Positions 7,413-18,000 of a DNA stretch of 42,939 nucleotides are shown here, piece by piece (position 1 is the first letter of the stretch; every line of letters begins with the position of its first letter). The notes beneath the pieces are model-generated. The model saw nothing but the letters and a program-made list of their open reading frames with translations. It ran no database searches and was not told where the DNA came from. The stretch spans positions 1-42,939 of the forward strand of contig JAFQHQ010000185.1 in the NCBI GenBank assembly GCA_017397885.1. Reading direction: 5' to 3'. The position numbers and the translations under genes were made by a program. The DNA is from Clostridia bacterium (GTDB taxonomy: Bacteria; Bacillota; Clostridia; UMGS1810).

Positions 7413-9317
7413 ATGACAAAATTATCATTTATAAACGCAGAAAAGTTAATGGACGGCATATGTGAAGTCTCCGACATTTTGAAATTCGAAATTGACGACA
7501 AAGCCCCAAACATTTATGTGACCGCAAAAAAATCGGAAGATAAAGGCTTGCTTCGAGTAGCTTTAAAAGGAAATCATGCCGCGGTTGAATATGATGATAA
7601 GGCTTCTTTTTTTCGTGGGCTTATGCTTCTTTGCAAAAATATGGCAGACGATTTTGAAATTTGTGAAAAAAGAAGCTTCAAAACAAACGGTGCTATGTTT
7701 GATATGTCACGAAATTCGGTGTTCAAGGTTGAAACCGTAAAAGAAATCATGAAATATATGGCACTTATGGGACTAAACATGTTCATGCTCTACACCGAAG
7801 ATACCTATGAGCTTGAAGGCTACCCGTATTTTGGTCATATGCGCGGAAGGTACACCAAAAAAGAAATCGGTCAAATGCAGGATTTTGGCGAAAAACTGGG
7901 GATTGAGCTTGTGCCGTGTATTCAGCTTCTTGCACATCTCGCCACAGCTCTCAAATGGGACGAATTTGCTCATATCCGTGATACACACGATGTTTTGCTT
8001 GCCGATAGTGAAGAAACCTACGCCTTTATAGACACAGTTTTTTCTAACCTTTCAAAAATGTACAAAAGCCGTCGTGTGCACATAGGTATGGATGAGGCGG
8101 CATTTCTCGGTCAGGGCAGATACCTTGACAAAAACGGATTTTGCGAGCAATCCGAAATTTTTTGCCGTCACCTTAACCGTTGTCGGAGCATAGCTTTGGA
8201 ATATGGTTTCAAGCCTATGATGTGGAGTGACATGTTTTTTGACATGGCAGGTGAATTTGGATACAGCTCCGATGCCGAATTTTCGGAAACTGTCAAAAAT
8301 GCAGTGCCTTCTGACATCAGTCAGGTCTATTGGTCATATGATTCTTTTGATGAAGCTGCCTATGAAGCAATGATTGAAAAGCACCGCGAAATAACCGACA
8401 ATGTGATTTTTGCGGGCGGAATATGGACATGGAGCGGACCGTGCCCCAAATATGCAAAAACAATTGCCGTCTCAAAAGCAGCACTTTCAACGTGCATAAA
8501 AAAAGGCGTGAGTGAGGTTTTTGCAACCGTGTGGCACAACGGTGCAGAATGTCCCCTTGTGCTTGCTTTGCCCGGACTCATGCTTTTTGCCCAAATGGAT
8601 TATACCGGCAAATTCGACCTTGATGCAGTCAAAGAAAACTTTGGATTTATCACGGGTGTTTGTGCCGATGATATTATAAATATGGAAATTGCAGATTATC
8701 CTGCAGGGGATGCCGACAAATCAAAGGTTAAAAACCCAAGCCGTTATTATCTTTACAATGACCCTCTTGCAGGTCTTTTGGACAAACATGCTCAAGGACT
8801 TGAGCTTTCCCGGTTTTACGGAAAAATAGGGGAGGAGTATGCCGAAAAAGGCACAAAAATCGGATTTTTTGCCGAAGCTTTTGAATATTACAAAGCTGTG
8901 GTAAATGTTTTGGAGCTTAAAGCGGATTTTGGTGTGAAGCTTAAAAAGGCATATGACGAAAAAGATATTCCCACACTTAAAAAGCTCTATGATTTAAGCA
9001 TTGAAACAGAAAAAAGAATTGACAATCTTAACGCCGTTCACCGCAGGTCGTGGCTTTTTTACAACAAGGCAAACGGCTTTGAGGTTCACGACATGATTTA
9101 CGGAGCGTTAAAATCAAGATTTCAAACGCTGAGGTTTCAGCTTGAGCGATTTTTTGCAGACACAAGCTATGTGATAGACGAGCTGTCGGCACAAAGACTT
9201 CCCTTTGCCAACATTCCCGAAGGCGAAAGCCCTGCGGTTTTTGTCAGTCCTCGCTTTACAAGGCTTTATTCGGCAAACGTTGTGGCAACTGTGTTTAATG
9301 ATATGTTTATAGGTTAG
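7413..9317 (+). CDS. GH20-like beta-N-acetylhexosaminidase, cytoplasmic
   Basis: A 634-residue protein without signal peptide. It has the GH20 layout: an N-terminal alpha/beta domain (about 1-85) and a TIM barrel from about residue 90 (FDMSRNSVFKVETVKEIMKYMALMGLN). The catalytic Asp-Glu pair is D227-E228 in HIGMDEA, then WSDM (271-274) and a late VWHNGAE. Canonical GH20 enzymes read H-x-G-G-D-E; here a Met replaces the second Gly and Ala follows the Glu, so this is a divergent group. A long helical C-terminus (about 450-634) follows. The expected reaction is release of terminal beta-linked hexosamine. GGAGG precedes the start. A second GH20-like gene (25930-27714) shares the same motif variant. 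Confidence 0.82.
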   Translation: MTKLSFINAEKLMDGICEVSDILKFEIDDKAPNIYVTAKKSEDKGLLRVALKGNHAAVEYDDKASFFRGLMLLCKNMADDFEICEKRSFKTNGAMFDMSRNSVFKVETVKEIMKYMALMGLNMFMLYTEDTYELEGYPYFGHMRGRYTKKEIGQMQDFGEKLGIELVPCIQLLAHLATALKWDEFAHIRDTHDVLLADSEETYAFIDTVFSNLSKMYKSRRVHIGMDEAAFLGQGRYLDKNGFCEQSEIFCRHLNRCRSIALEYGFKPMMWSDMFFDMAGEFGYSSDAEFSETVKNAVPSDISQVYWSYDSFDEAAYEAMIEKHREITDNVIFAGGIWTWSGPCPKYAKTIAVSKAALSTCIKKGVSEVFATVWHNGAECPLVLALPGLMLFAQMDYTGKFDLDAVKENFGFITGVCADDIINMEIADYPAGDADKSKVKNPSRYYLYNDPLAGLLDKHAQGLELSRFYGKIGEEYAEKGTKIGFFAEAFEYYKAVVNVLELKADFGVKLKKAYDEKDIPTLKKLYDLSIETEKRIDNLNAVHRRSWLFYNKANGFEVHDMIYGALKSRFQTLRFQLERFFADTSYVIDELSAQRLPFANIPEGESPAVFVSPRFTRLYSANVVATVFNDMFIG

Positions 9318-9591
9318 CCGTCGGAGGACTATCCGAACTCGCCCTAAAGCCATGAAAGACAGGCTTTTTCTTCGTTGTCGCTTATCGTCATACCTCGTAT
9401 TGCCGAAAGCTTCCGCCTCGAAAAATCGCTGTTTTCAAGACTTTAGGGTTTGAAGAATTTCAGAATTAGTAAATTTTTGATAGAATAAGATAAAAACGCA
9501 GGGAATATCGACCATATTTCCGAGGCTTTTAGCGAAATTATATCAAAAATTTACAATTCTGAAACGGGTTCGGATAATCTTCCGACGGCTA
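9315..9591. mobile_element. Miniature inverted-repeat element with nested stems
   Basis: Terminal inverted repeats of 24 bp with two mismatches (9315-9338 and 9568-9591) enclose a second imperfect inverted repeat (9461-9482 and 9541-9561). The left end starts exactly on the TAG stop codon of the GH20 gene. There is no open frame. Near the left end AAAGCC...GGCTTTTT (9346-9369) could act as a weak terminator. A related sequence with matching terminal bases lies at 37193-37274. This looks like a non-autonomous miniature element or palindromic repeat; no transposase source is visible. Confidence 0.55.
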
Positions 9592-9630
9592 GCCTTAACA
9601 TCCGACGCTTCGGCGTCAGATGTTAAGGCT
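9591..9630. terminator. Strong TTCG-loop hairpin between convergent genes
   Basis: An 18-bp stem (9591-9608 with 9613-9630) has a single mismatch and a TTCG tetraloop closed by C-G, an unusually stable RNA loop. It lies between the convergent GH20 and SGNH hydrolase genes. No long T-run follows on either side, so it may act as a transcript-end stabiliser as much as a classical terminator. Confidence 0.65.
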
Positions 9631-9662
9631 ATAATCTTATGGTTAAAAATTAAGTTTGCTGT

Positions 9663-11048
9663 TTAGTCATCGGCTTTTGACGTCTCTGCCACATATCTCC
9701 AAAAACAAAGCATAGGCATTTGTGTGCCGAAATCTATGAGTATGCGTTTCGGATCGGTGCCGGTCTGACCGCTTATGTATATCGGTGCTTTGAGCTCGTT
9801 TTGTGTTTGGATTTCTAAAGTATTTGAACGTATCAATACTTTTTCAATATTTTGTTTGCCGTTTGCATCTTCAATTTCTATTGGGTATTCATCAAGTGAA
9901 GCATTGTAATCATATAAGAATTCCGTAACATTAGAAAACTCAATTATGAGTTTTTTAGAATCCTTGACGGTCGCAGATGATATATCCGGAGCATTTACGG
10001 GCATTCCTTTGCTATACAAGACGTTTAGTACCTGGGATGCAAGTCTTTCGCCAAGCATAATTGCCGAAAGCTTACTGATATGAATAAAATCTGACATATG
10101 GACTGCGTCGATTGCCGGGAGAATATATGTGTTTGTTATCTTATGGGCAGCCAGACGCTGTGCTTCGCGGATTTCATCATATGAACGGCTGAGTCGTTCA
10201 TTTGGTGCAGTCCTTATCTGTCTGTTAAGCTGAAACGTAAAAAACGGCAAATCATGCATTGAAAAATCACTGCGAAACTGTTTGGTAAGCTTTTCGAAGC
10301 GCATGAGATATTCTTTGCATGACACTCCATCGCCGGCATCGGTGCATCCCTGATACCAAAGAACCGCTTTGAACCCGATATTTTTGCTCTTTAGTGCATT
10401 TTTCATTTTTAAGTAAAGGTCTCCGTTTTCGGCAACGAGCCATCTTGAAAGCGGAGAGCCACCCATTGCGGCGGGAATTAATCCTACCGGAATGCCGGTG
10501 GTCTTTTTTATTTTTTTGGCAAAAGAGAGAAACATGTTGTTTTTAGAATAATCATATTCATTAAAGGGGGCTGTGGCAATGTCCCAAAAATCCAGATTTC
10601 GAAGCACGTGTACCCCCGGCTCGGGTTCGTCGCAGACAGTCCCTCTGCCCATGCCTGCCGCATTGCTTTGACCGGCTATCAAAAAAACATCACCAACGCA
10701 AAAATGACGTATGTTGTTTCCTCGAAGCGGTTGTTCTACGCATAAATCGGGATTATACAATACAATATCCATGGTATATGGTCCGCCGCACGGCACATTA
10801 TTCACGCGAACGTGCCAGCTCATGTCTTCAACCGTAAGTCTGACCAAAGGAATGACGAGAGAACCGTCACATTCACTCATAATACGAACATACAGCATCT
10901 CGGTTGAAAAAGGTATTTCCTGCCATGTATCGTCGTCTGTGTTTTCTTCAAATATACCGCTTACATCAAAATCAGCAAATCCGTTTTGGTGTTGTATTAT
11001 TTCCCAGCACTGAGGGGAGGATGTTATTTTTATTTTTTGTACCTTCAT
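9663..11048 (-). CDS. Sialate O-acetylesterase-type SGNH hydrolase
   Basis: A 461-residue esterase of the SASA family (PF03629 type), without signal peptide and therefore probably cytoplasmic. The nucleophile is Ser128 in LIAGQSNAAGMG. The block II glycine is in AAMGGSPLSRW, WYQGCTDA (about 231-238) supplies the oxyanion-hole region, and Asp320/His323 in SDFIHISK complete the triad. Family members deacetylate sialic acids or acetylated plant and microbial sugars; the true substrate is not readable here. It is the last gene of the seven-gene array, 15 bases after the GH39 stop, and has a CCGGAGG ribosome site almost the same as that of the GH39 gene. Confidence 0.87.
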   Translation of the reverse strand: MKVQKIKITSSPQCWEIIQHQNGFADFDVSGIFEENTDDDTWQEIPFSTEMLYVRIMSECDGSLVIPLVRLTVEDMSWHVRVNNVPCGGPYTMDIVLYNPDLCVEQPLRGNNIRHFCVGDVFLIAGQSNAAGMGRGTVCDEPEPGVHVLRNLDFWDIATAPFNEYDYSKNNMFLSFAKKIKKTTGIPVGLIPAAMGGSPLSRWLVAENGDLYLKMKNALKSKNIGFKAVLWYQGCTDAGDGVSCKEYLMRFEKLTKQFRSDFSMHDLPFFTFQLNRQIRTAPNERLSRSYDEIREAQRLAAHKITNTYILPAIDAVHMSDFIHISKLSAIMLGERLASQVLNVLYSKGMPVNAPDISSATVKDSKKLIIEFSNVTEFLYDYNASLDEYPIEIEDANGKQNIEKVLIRSNTLEIQTQNELKAPIYISGQTGTDPKRILIDFGTQMPMLCFWRYVAETSKADD

Positions 11049-11063
11049 TTTAACCTCCGGATA

Positions 11064-12437
11064 TTAATTGCATATAAGGTAAAAACTTCCTGACGGTAAT
11101 GTAAATTCTCCGGGATTTATATTTGATGCCTCAAGATGTCGGGTGTCATCGTTGATATAAACCGTCATATCGGAGCAGAGATTGGTTTCTATATGAACGG
11201 CATCCTTTGAAGTATTAGTGATTAATACGGCTTTTTTGTCACCGTTGAATGCCGCAAGAGTGTATATGCCGTTTTCACTGTTTACAGAGCTCTCTGCCCG
11301 GTTACCGAGCATATATAGCTTGTTAAACGCAGGAAATGCATAATAGAGTGGAAACGGTTCTCTGTTTATGGGATTGAACATTCCGTGATAATATGATGCG
11401 GAAACCTGTGCGTCATAATAACACAGGATTTTGGTTTTTGTATTTTGCATTGCACACATCATGGAAACTGTTTTTGCGGCGGCGAGAGATGTACCTTTTT
11501 GAGATATTGCAAGTTGTGAAGCTTCGAGTGGGTTGCCTCTGTCTTCACACACATTGTTCCATTCGTTTAGTTGAGTTTCTATATCACCATATCCAAGCTC
11601 GTTGAGACGTCGGTCAAGATATTCGGCACAGATAACGGTTCTGTCGGTTGTGAGATAGCTGTGCCATGAAAAGAAATCTATGGGAGCATCATGCTTTTTG
11701 ATATGTTCAAAAAAGCCTTCAAAAAAGTCAATAAAGTTGGAGCTTCGTCCGCTTGCATAGAGTTCATCATCAACCTTTTCGCACTTTATACCGAACTTTT
11801 CGGGATCGGAGAGAATATGACGGAAACCGCAGGTTGCATAGCCTCCAACTTTTATTTCATCCCCGAAAACCGATTTCAGATGTTTTGATGTTACGGTATA
11901 AAGCTCATAGTATTCTTCCTTTGTACCGTGCCACATTTGGTTTTCCGAGTTGTCTCTGCCGTTATCGGGTTCATTCCATATTTCCCAGTAGGTTATGTTA
12001 TAACGGAACCCGTTCGCCCATCCGTAGTTATAATGACGAATAATGTGTTCGCAGATTTTTGCCCATTTAAGGCTGTCTTTTGGCGGAAATATACGATATG
12101 CCTTTATGTAGTGATAATTCTCTATAGTTTCACCAAGTCGGAAAATAGGTTCGCAGTGATGTTTTATGAGATTTTCTATAAGCCAGTCAGTAAATGTAAA
12201 ATCATAGGATGCTTCGTCTTCCACATCGGCATTAAAATCTCTGAAAATATTATGAATATCCACAAAACGGTTGGCACCGTAAGCCCCACCAACATCGTGA
12301 AGTCTGGAATAGGGCATGCCTGCTTCGGAAACAAAGTGGAACATAGAATCGTTTACCCCCATAAAAGGAGGCTGACCTATTGCGTGCATGGGTTTGATTG
12401 TACCTGCATTTTTGTTGAAGTTATAGTTTATTTTCAT
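11064..12437 (-). CDS. Glycoside hydrolase family 39 protein
   Basis: A 457-residue (alpha/beta)8-barrel enzyme with no signal peptide. The acid/base is Glu156 in YWEIWNEPDN and the nucleophile Glu292 in IETQLNEWNN, both classical for GH39. The N-terminus (YSRLHDVGG) lines the active site, and the C-terminal 90 residues form the expected beta-sandwich. GH39 contains beta-xylosidases and alpha-L-iduronidases; with lyases of the heparinase fold next door, activity on a uronic-acid-containing oligosaccharide is worth considering, but sequence alone does not decide it. The start has a strong GGAGG site. It follows the SLH-like gene after a 94-base gap that contains an imperfect hairpin. Confidence 0.88.
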   Translation of the reverse strand: MKINYNFNKNAGTIKPMHAIGQPPFMGVNDSMFHFVSEAGMPYSRLHDVGGAYGANRFVDIHNIFRDFNADVEDEASYDFTFTDWLIENLIKHHCEPIFRLGETIENYHYIKAYRIFPPKDSLKWAKICEHIIRHYNYGWANGFRYNITYWEIWNEPDNGRDNSENQMWHGTKEEYYELYTVTSKHLKSVFGDEIKVGGYATCGFRHILSDPEKFGIKCEKVDDELYASGRSSNFIDFFEGFFEHIKKHDAPIDFFSWHSYLTTDRTVICAEYLDRRLNELGYGDIETQLNEWNNVCEDRGNPLEASQLAISQKGTSLAAAKTVSMMCAMQNTKTKILCYYDAQVSASYYHGMFNPINREPFPLYYAFPAFNKLYMLGNRAESSVNSENGIYTLAAFNGDKKAVLITNTSKDAVHIETNLCSDMTVYINDDTRHLEASNINPGEFTLPSGSFYLICN

Positions 12438-12461
12438 GAAAAATTCCTCCGGATTTTAATT

Positions 12462-12524
12462 GACCTCGGCAGTCATCATTAAAAACTGTTTTCATAAGTG
12501 CTTTTTATGTTGATTGTCGAGGTC
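12462..12524. promoter_or_regulatory. Intercistronic imperfect hairpin
   Basis: GACCTCG (12462-12468) pairs with CGAGGTC (12518-12524), and the stem extends imperfectly by about ten more bases. It lies in the 94-base gap between the SLH-like gene and the GH39 gene. No T-run follows in the direction of transcription, so partial attenuation or mRNA processing is more likely than full termination. Confidence 0.45.
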
Positions 12525-12531
12525 GTTTTTG

Positions 12532-15066
12532 TCAATTAACAATAAATATGGAAAAGGGATCGAGCCATCTGTCATCAAAAACCAACTTGGTGCAATTGTC
12601 ACCGGCAACTTCATAAGAGTATAGCTCGTCTAAAGTGACAGTTTCCACCGTACGGGTTCTGTCGTTATAACGGAAGATGGAATAGAGGCTTGCCTTAATG
12701 GGCTTAATGTCACTCTCCTTCACGTTGGCAGGGTTAATGTTGGCATAGGCAAGATCCACAACGGGATTCCAGTTTTTGATTACGTTACAAAGTCGGATTT
12801 CTGCAACCTTGCCTGCTCCGCCGCCGTTTCCGCTGAAAATATAATTTCCGTCGGCGAGGGTGAGAGCACCTTTTTTATATACAAGCTCTGCCGCTTTCAC
12901 ATCTGATGTATTGCTTAAATAGCTTATTCTTATGAGGTCTCCGCCGGCAATATTCATTGAGGAAAAATAGTCGAGTGATTTTCCGTATACAACTCTTCCG
13001 GATGGGTTGTTTTTGTTGTACACGGTTACGGCCTCGATTTCATCGCCGTTGCTTTTTATGACCTGAGAAACATCGCCGACCATAAACAGTCTTGTATCAT
13101 CCGGCACACCTTCGGCGCCGAGACTGCCGTCATATCTCATAACAACATAATCGGCAACTTTGTCATTTTTGTCAAGACTGTATCCCTCGGAGGTGGCGGT
13201 ATAGTTGGTGCCGCTGGTGAGAGAAGAGCAAGTGAAAACGGAATAAAGGTCTTCGTTGTTTTCAATGGTTCCGTCGCTTGCCTGGTTGGGAATACGAAAA
13301 ACCTTTGTTGACGGATTGATAAAAACTCCTTCGCCAAATATTTCTGACCATTTTTTGTAGGTGATGTAAGAAAGGTTCTTGAGCTTGTCTTCACCGGTTT
13401 TGTAAATGTCTGCACCGCATTCGGTATCCATGAGCGTATCTCCCGGAAAATCAAGAGCTGTAATCAGTCCGTCGGCGCTAAGCTCATATCTTACAATGCC
13501 GAGTTCAACATTTGTGCCGATTTTGGGAATAGCCGAGTGCATATCGGCAAATGAATCATATGACTTGTTGTTAATCAGACATTTCTTATCCAAACCGTAT
13601 TGAACACTTATACCATCCTCGGTGAAAATTTTTACAATAAGGCTGTCGTCAAAGCTCTTTTTGATAAGCTTTGTCGCAAGTATAATTCCTGCAAGTCCGC
13701 CGGCATTTGCACCTTCGGATATATGCACTGCCGTGTTATATTCATCTGTTACCAAAGTTACAAAATTCCCCAAAAGTTCAGATGCTTCGCGGCTTATCCG
13801 AGATGTTATTTTAAAGGATTTTCCTTCGATTATAACCGAATATGTACTTACTTCTTCAATCTTTCCGGAAACTGTTTCCAAAAGCTTGACAATTTTATAG
13901 ATATTTCCGTTTATATCCTGATATATGTTGAGGATGTCTCCGACGGTGATGTCTGCAAGAGTAAGCTTTTTGCCGTCAGTGTCAAAAATTAATGTTGTAT
14001 CCTCAATTTTATATGTCATGCCTTGGCAAAAGATGGTTTCATTTGATTTGTTTATTCCCGAAACCTTCATTGCCTGACCGGATTCTATAATAACTATATC
14101 AGCTCCGTCGGAATAGATACCGTTATCAATAATTGTAACCTTTCCGCTTTCGGGCACTGCACCTTCTGCATTGGGAAAATGTTCACAGCCGTTGTAAAAT
14201 ATGTCTGCTTTTACAGATATTTTTGCAGATTTTGTGCGTTTGTCTTTGTCAATATACTCATACACATTGTCTGAAAAGCAGGCTTCATTATCCGGATAAA
14301 GCTCGGTCACATGACTTTTGTCATCAACGACAGCACAAATAACTCTGTCTGTTTTTCCTTCTTCTCTGACATATGCTGTGATATATCTGCCAAAGAGTTC
14401 TTCGGCAGGGGTGTCGCAGTTATATTCAATGCCGTCAATCGAAACTCTGCCGTTGTCGACAGTTTTAGCACTGATTGAATAGATTCCTGCCGCATCTGCA
14501 ATACCGTATATTGTATAAATGCCGTGTTTATCGTTTAATATGGAATTGCCTATGTAAGGGTATTGAGCATTATATGAGGTCAGATCGGCGGTTATGTAAT
14601 TGTAAATAAGGACATATGCTTGTTCGTAGGTGAGGGTAACCGAAAGGTCGGTTCCCACACCTTTGAATAGCTTTAGATTTGTGCCGGCTTTCAGCAATTC
14701 AAAATCATTGATGTTGTCCGAACGAATTCCAAGCAGTTTGACACAAAGAATAAGAGCATCCTTGAAGGATATATTGTTTGAGGGATGAAAATAATAGTTT
14801 GTGTCAGAAAATATCCCCGCCATTGCAAGCTCGTCTCTGCTCAGTTGTTCGTAGTAAGAGTTTTTGATAAGTATGTCCACAAAGGTATCACGGGATATGT
14901 ACTCCGTTCTTTTTGATGTAGCATCGTCAAATCCAAGCCCCACAAGAAGCGCATTTGCATCGTCAAAATATTCGTTTGCCGAAGCAGAGGTACTCTGCGC
15001 AGGGACTGCATTTATCAACAGAACATAGAGCAATATCATGCTTATTATTTTTTTTATGTTTCTCAT
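12532..15066 (-). CDS. Secreted protein with N-terminal SLH-like region
   Basis: An 844-residue protein with a signal peptide (positive MRNIKK, hydrophobic stretch to about 22, cleavage near SASA-NE). Residues about 33-185 resemble degenerate SLH repeats: EYFDDANALLVGLG, AGIFSD..YFHPSNNISFKDALILCVKLLGI and VTLTYEQAYVLIYNYI. The rest is beta-rich with repeated short domains and no catalytic motif that I recognise. It lies 28 bases downstream of the large lyase gene with an AAAGGAGT ribosome site, so it is co-expressed with it. A wall-associated scaffold or glycan-binding protein is plausible; an undescribed enzyme is not excluded. Confidence 0.75.
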   Translation of the reverse strand: MRNIKKIISMILLYVLLINAVPAQSTSASANEYFDDANALLVGLGFDDATSKRTEYISRDTFVDILIKNSYYEQLSRDELAMAGIFSDTNYYFHPSNNISFKDALILCVKLLGIRSDNINDFELLKAGTNLKLFKGVGTDLSVTLTYEQAYVLIYNYITADLTSYNAQYPYIGNSILNDKHGIYTIYGIADAAGIYSISAKTVDNGRVSIDGIEYNCDTPAEELFGRYITAYVREEGKTDRVICAVVDDKSHVTELYPDNEACFSDNVYEYIDKDKRTKSAKISVKADIFYNGCEHFPNAEGAVPESGKVTIIDNGIYSDGADIVIIESGQAMKVSGINKSNETIFCQGMTYKIEDTTLIFDTDGKKLTLADITVGDILNIYQDINGNIYKIVKLLETVSGKIEEVSTYSVIIEGKSFKITSRISREASELLGNFVTLVTDEYNTAVHISEGANAGGLAGIILATKLIKKSFDDSLIVKIFTEDGISVQYGLDKKCLINNKSYDSFADMHSAIPKIGTNVELGIVRYELSADGLITALDFPGDTLMDTECGADIYKTGEDKLKNLSYITYKKWSEIFGEGVFINPSTKVFRIPNQASDGTIENNEDLYSVFTCSSLTSGTNYTATSEGYSLDKNDKVADYVVMRYDGSLGAEGVPDDTRLFMVGDVSQVIKSNGDEIEAVTVYNKNNPSGRVVYGKSLDYFSSMNIAGGDLIRISYLSNTSDVKAAELVYKKGALTLADGNYIFSGNGGGAGKVAEIRLCNVIKNWNPVVDLAYANINPANVKESDIKPIKASLYSIFRYNDRTRTVETVTLDELYSYEVAGDNCTKLVFDDRWLDPFSIFIVN

Positions 15067-15094
15067 AGATTACTCCTTTCCGATTAACGTTTGT

Positions 15095-18000
15095 TTATTC
15101 ACCGTATAATTGAATTTCTGTCACGCTGTTCCAGTGATTCAGGCTATTTTGCTGACCTTCGTAGCGTACATATCTTGCTTTGGCATTGAGCTCAAAATAT
15201 TCAAACTCCGAAGATTTGCCCGAGGATTCACCAAGCACAATTTGCTTTGTCCAGCTTTGTCCGTCGTCTGAGGTATATATTTCAAAATAAGATTGTCTTT
15301 TGGCTCCTTCATAAAACGCAATTCCGATTGCTTTGATGTTTTTGGCGGAACCGAGGTCTATATCCAGGCAAGGCTTTTGTCCTTCGCCCGAGGCGGACCA
15401 ACGGGTGCTCATATCATTATCACCAACGTTTTCGGGAATATTGCCGTCATTATCGGTAGCAGTAATTGCAGAAAAATCATATTTTGTTAATGAATTAATG
15501 TCAATTTCTTTTGGCTTAAGAGTAAACAAAATTTCATAGTATGAAGTCCTGCCGGAGGATTTAACCTCAATAACTGCTTTTTTCACATCACCTTCGGGAT
15601 ATGTTACAACAGTTTCGGTATTATTGTCGGCTTTTGCAACAACCGTTGGGAGCTGTGTCGGAATGGAGTCATATTTAATGTTATAGTTATATACATCGCC
15701 GTTAAAGCCATCTATTGATTGACCGTCAATCTGAATATCCGTGAGCACCGGTTTTGGAACAAGGGCTTCGTCGGCAGTCCAATTGTCAATGGCAACAAAA
15801 TCCGAGATTTGCTCGGGAATTTCAGCCTCGGTGGATACGGGAATAAATTCCGCCATGAGGTTGAGTTCGGTTACGTTGTTAGCTTTTATATATATTTTTC
15901 TGTAGGCTCTCAAAACTCGCTGTTCGGGATTTTGCGGTGAGGTTGGCAATCTTTCGGCTGCCATCTGACCAAGCTCAAAATCTACATTTGCCCATACCTT
16001 GAGAGCAAGTTTTTTTCCGTTTAATGTTATGAGTGCAGTGGATGAGTCAAGAATTTCAATTTGACCCGGAGTATTGACCGACCAGAAAATTTCCGACGGT
16101 TCAGCCATGAGAGCTTCATCCTGAATAACAATTTTGCTTCGGTTGTCATGGATTTTTATTCCGCGTTTATATGAAGCAGCATATCCGTCATAAACCTTTG
16201 TGAGGTCTGTTACGGCATAAGCTGCTCCTTCGCCCGATGCAAAATCATCAAATACCGCAGTTGTATCAACATCCTGACCGACAGCAGTTGAAGGATTTAT
16301 GACAAGGCAATTGTTGCCCTCGGGACGTTTTTCATACCAGTTCCATCTGCCGCCGCTCTGAGAATTGTCCCAATAGTCGGGATAGTCATAGTTGCCAAGT
16401 CCCATTGGGGTGATAAATCTTTCTCCGAATGCATCTATACCAAATGCACCCGACACCGGATCGCTGTGACCGTTTGCATTTCCGTTTCCGGTGTACATTG
16501 CGGCATAAAATCCGGTTTCTTTGTTCCAGGAATTTCTGAAAACAGCCACATTTTGCTTCATGGACACAGGGGAGAGCTTTTTGTCAAGAGACAGGGTCAG
16601 CCCTTCCTCAATGTTGTTCAGCTCACCTTTATCATACCAGAGAAGCACCTTTGCACTGTTTGAAGAGGTGAGTCTGTCGTTGATAAGACTCAGAAGCTCC
16701 GCATTTTTTGAGTGTTTTGCGGCAAAATACAAAAAGTTTGAATTAAACTCCGATGCAGCCGGTGAACAGTCGCCAAATGCAAAAGGACCGACTCCGTACA
16801 TATACAGAGGATAGTATGCAGTTGTGCGGAATCCGCTGTAGCGGTCATAGTCATACATGGTGCCCAAAGCACTCTGAATTGCAGAGAGCATGTTCATTGC
16901 TTTACCGGTTGTGTAGCCATAGTATCCAACCGGCTCTTCATGGCCGCCTTCACTGCCGACAAGCTCAAAATACGGCTGAATATTGTACATGTTGTTATAG
17001 AGTACAAATGCACAGTATTCGGGGTAGTCGGGTGCAAGAGCAAGAGCCGCAATTGCAAGATTGCTGTTGTTATAAACGCAATGGTTATATGAACCTCTCC
17101 AGCACCATATATTCATGTTGTCATTTTCTGCACGCAATGACGAAAGTTTTGAAGGGTCTTTGTAATATTCATATGCTATGTCAACACTTTTTTCTTTTAT
17201 GGAGGATATTGCCCATGATTTTTGTTCATCGCTAAGATAGTCATACAGCCAGTCATAACAGATGGCTATTGCCGCCGCGGTTTGAGTGTTATCAAGCTGA
17301 GCGTCAGCTGTCCATTTTGTGATTTTTTGCAGGTGAGTAAATTCCTCCATTGCACGGTTGAGATATTTTTGATCACCTTCTACAAAGTAAGTGGTCATAA
17401 GTGCAAGTATTCTGCCTTCAACACTTGTGTGTTGCTGGCTTACAGCATTGTTATGTGTGATGACGGAAGTATCAAGAAGCTCGTCGGCAGATTCTTTGAC
17501 AAGGGCATAAAGCCTTTTAGTATCCTCATCACCGGAGATGAGATTTGTTTTTATTTCTTCCAGCTTGGCACGGGTGCCGTGTATATATGGATGGCTGATG
17601 TTTTTGGGATTCAACTTGCTTTTTATATCAGAAAGAATTTTGGCTTCGGTTGGAGCTTCAACCGTGTCCAAAGCCGTGAGAGGCGCTGTCCATATTGTGG
17701 CTGAAAAGTTTTTGATATATTCGGAAAGTCTGTACATTATTACCGCGGCTTCTGCTCTGGTGGTTTTGCTGTGCGGCATGAAGGTGCCGTCGGGCATACC
17801 TTTGATAATACCTTCTTTCGAAAGATATGCAACGGCGGATTTTGCATATTGCGAAACTGATGCTCCGTCTGTAAAGTTGAGTTCGCATTCTTCGGTTTTG
17901 TATCCTGCGGCATTGAGTGCTCTGACCGTCATAACGCACAAATCCTCGCGGGTTATGGATTGACCTCTGCCAAAGGATTGTCCGTTGCCCCGGGTTATGC

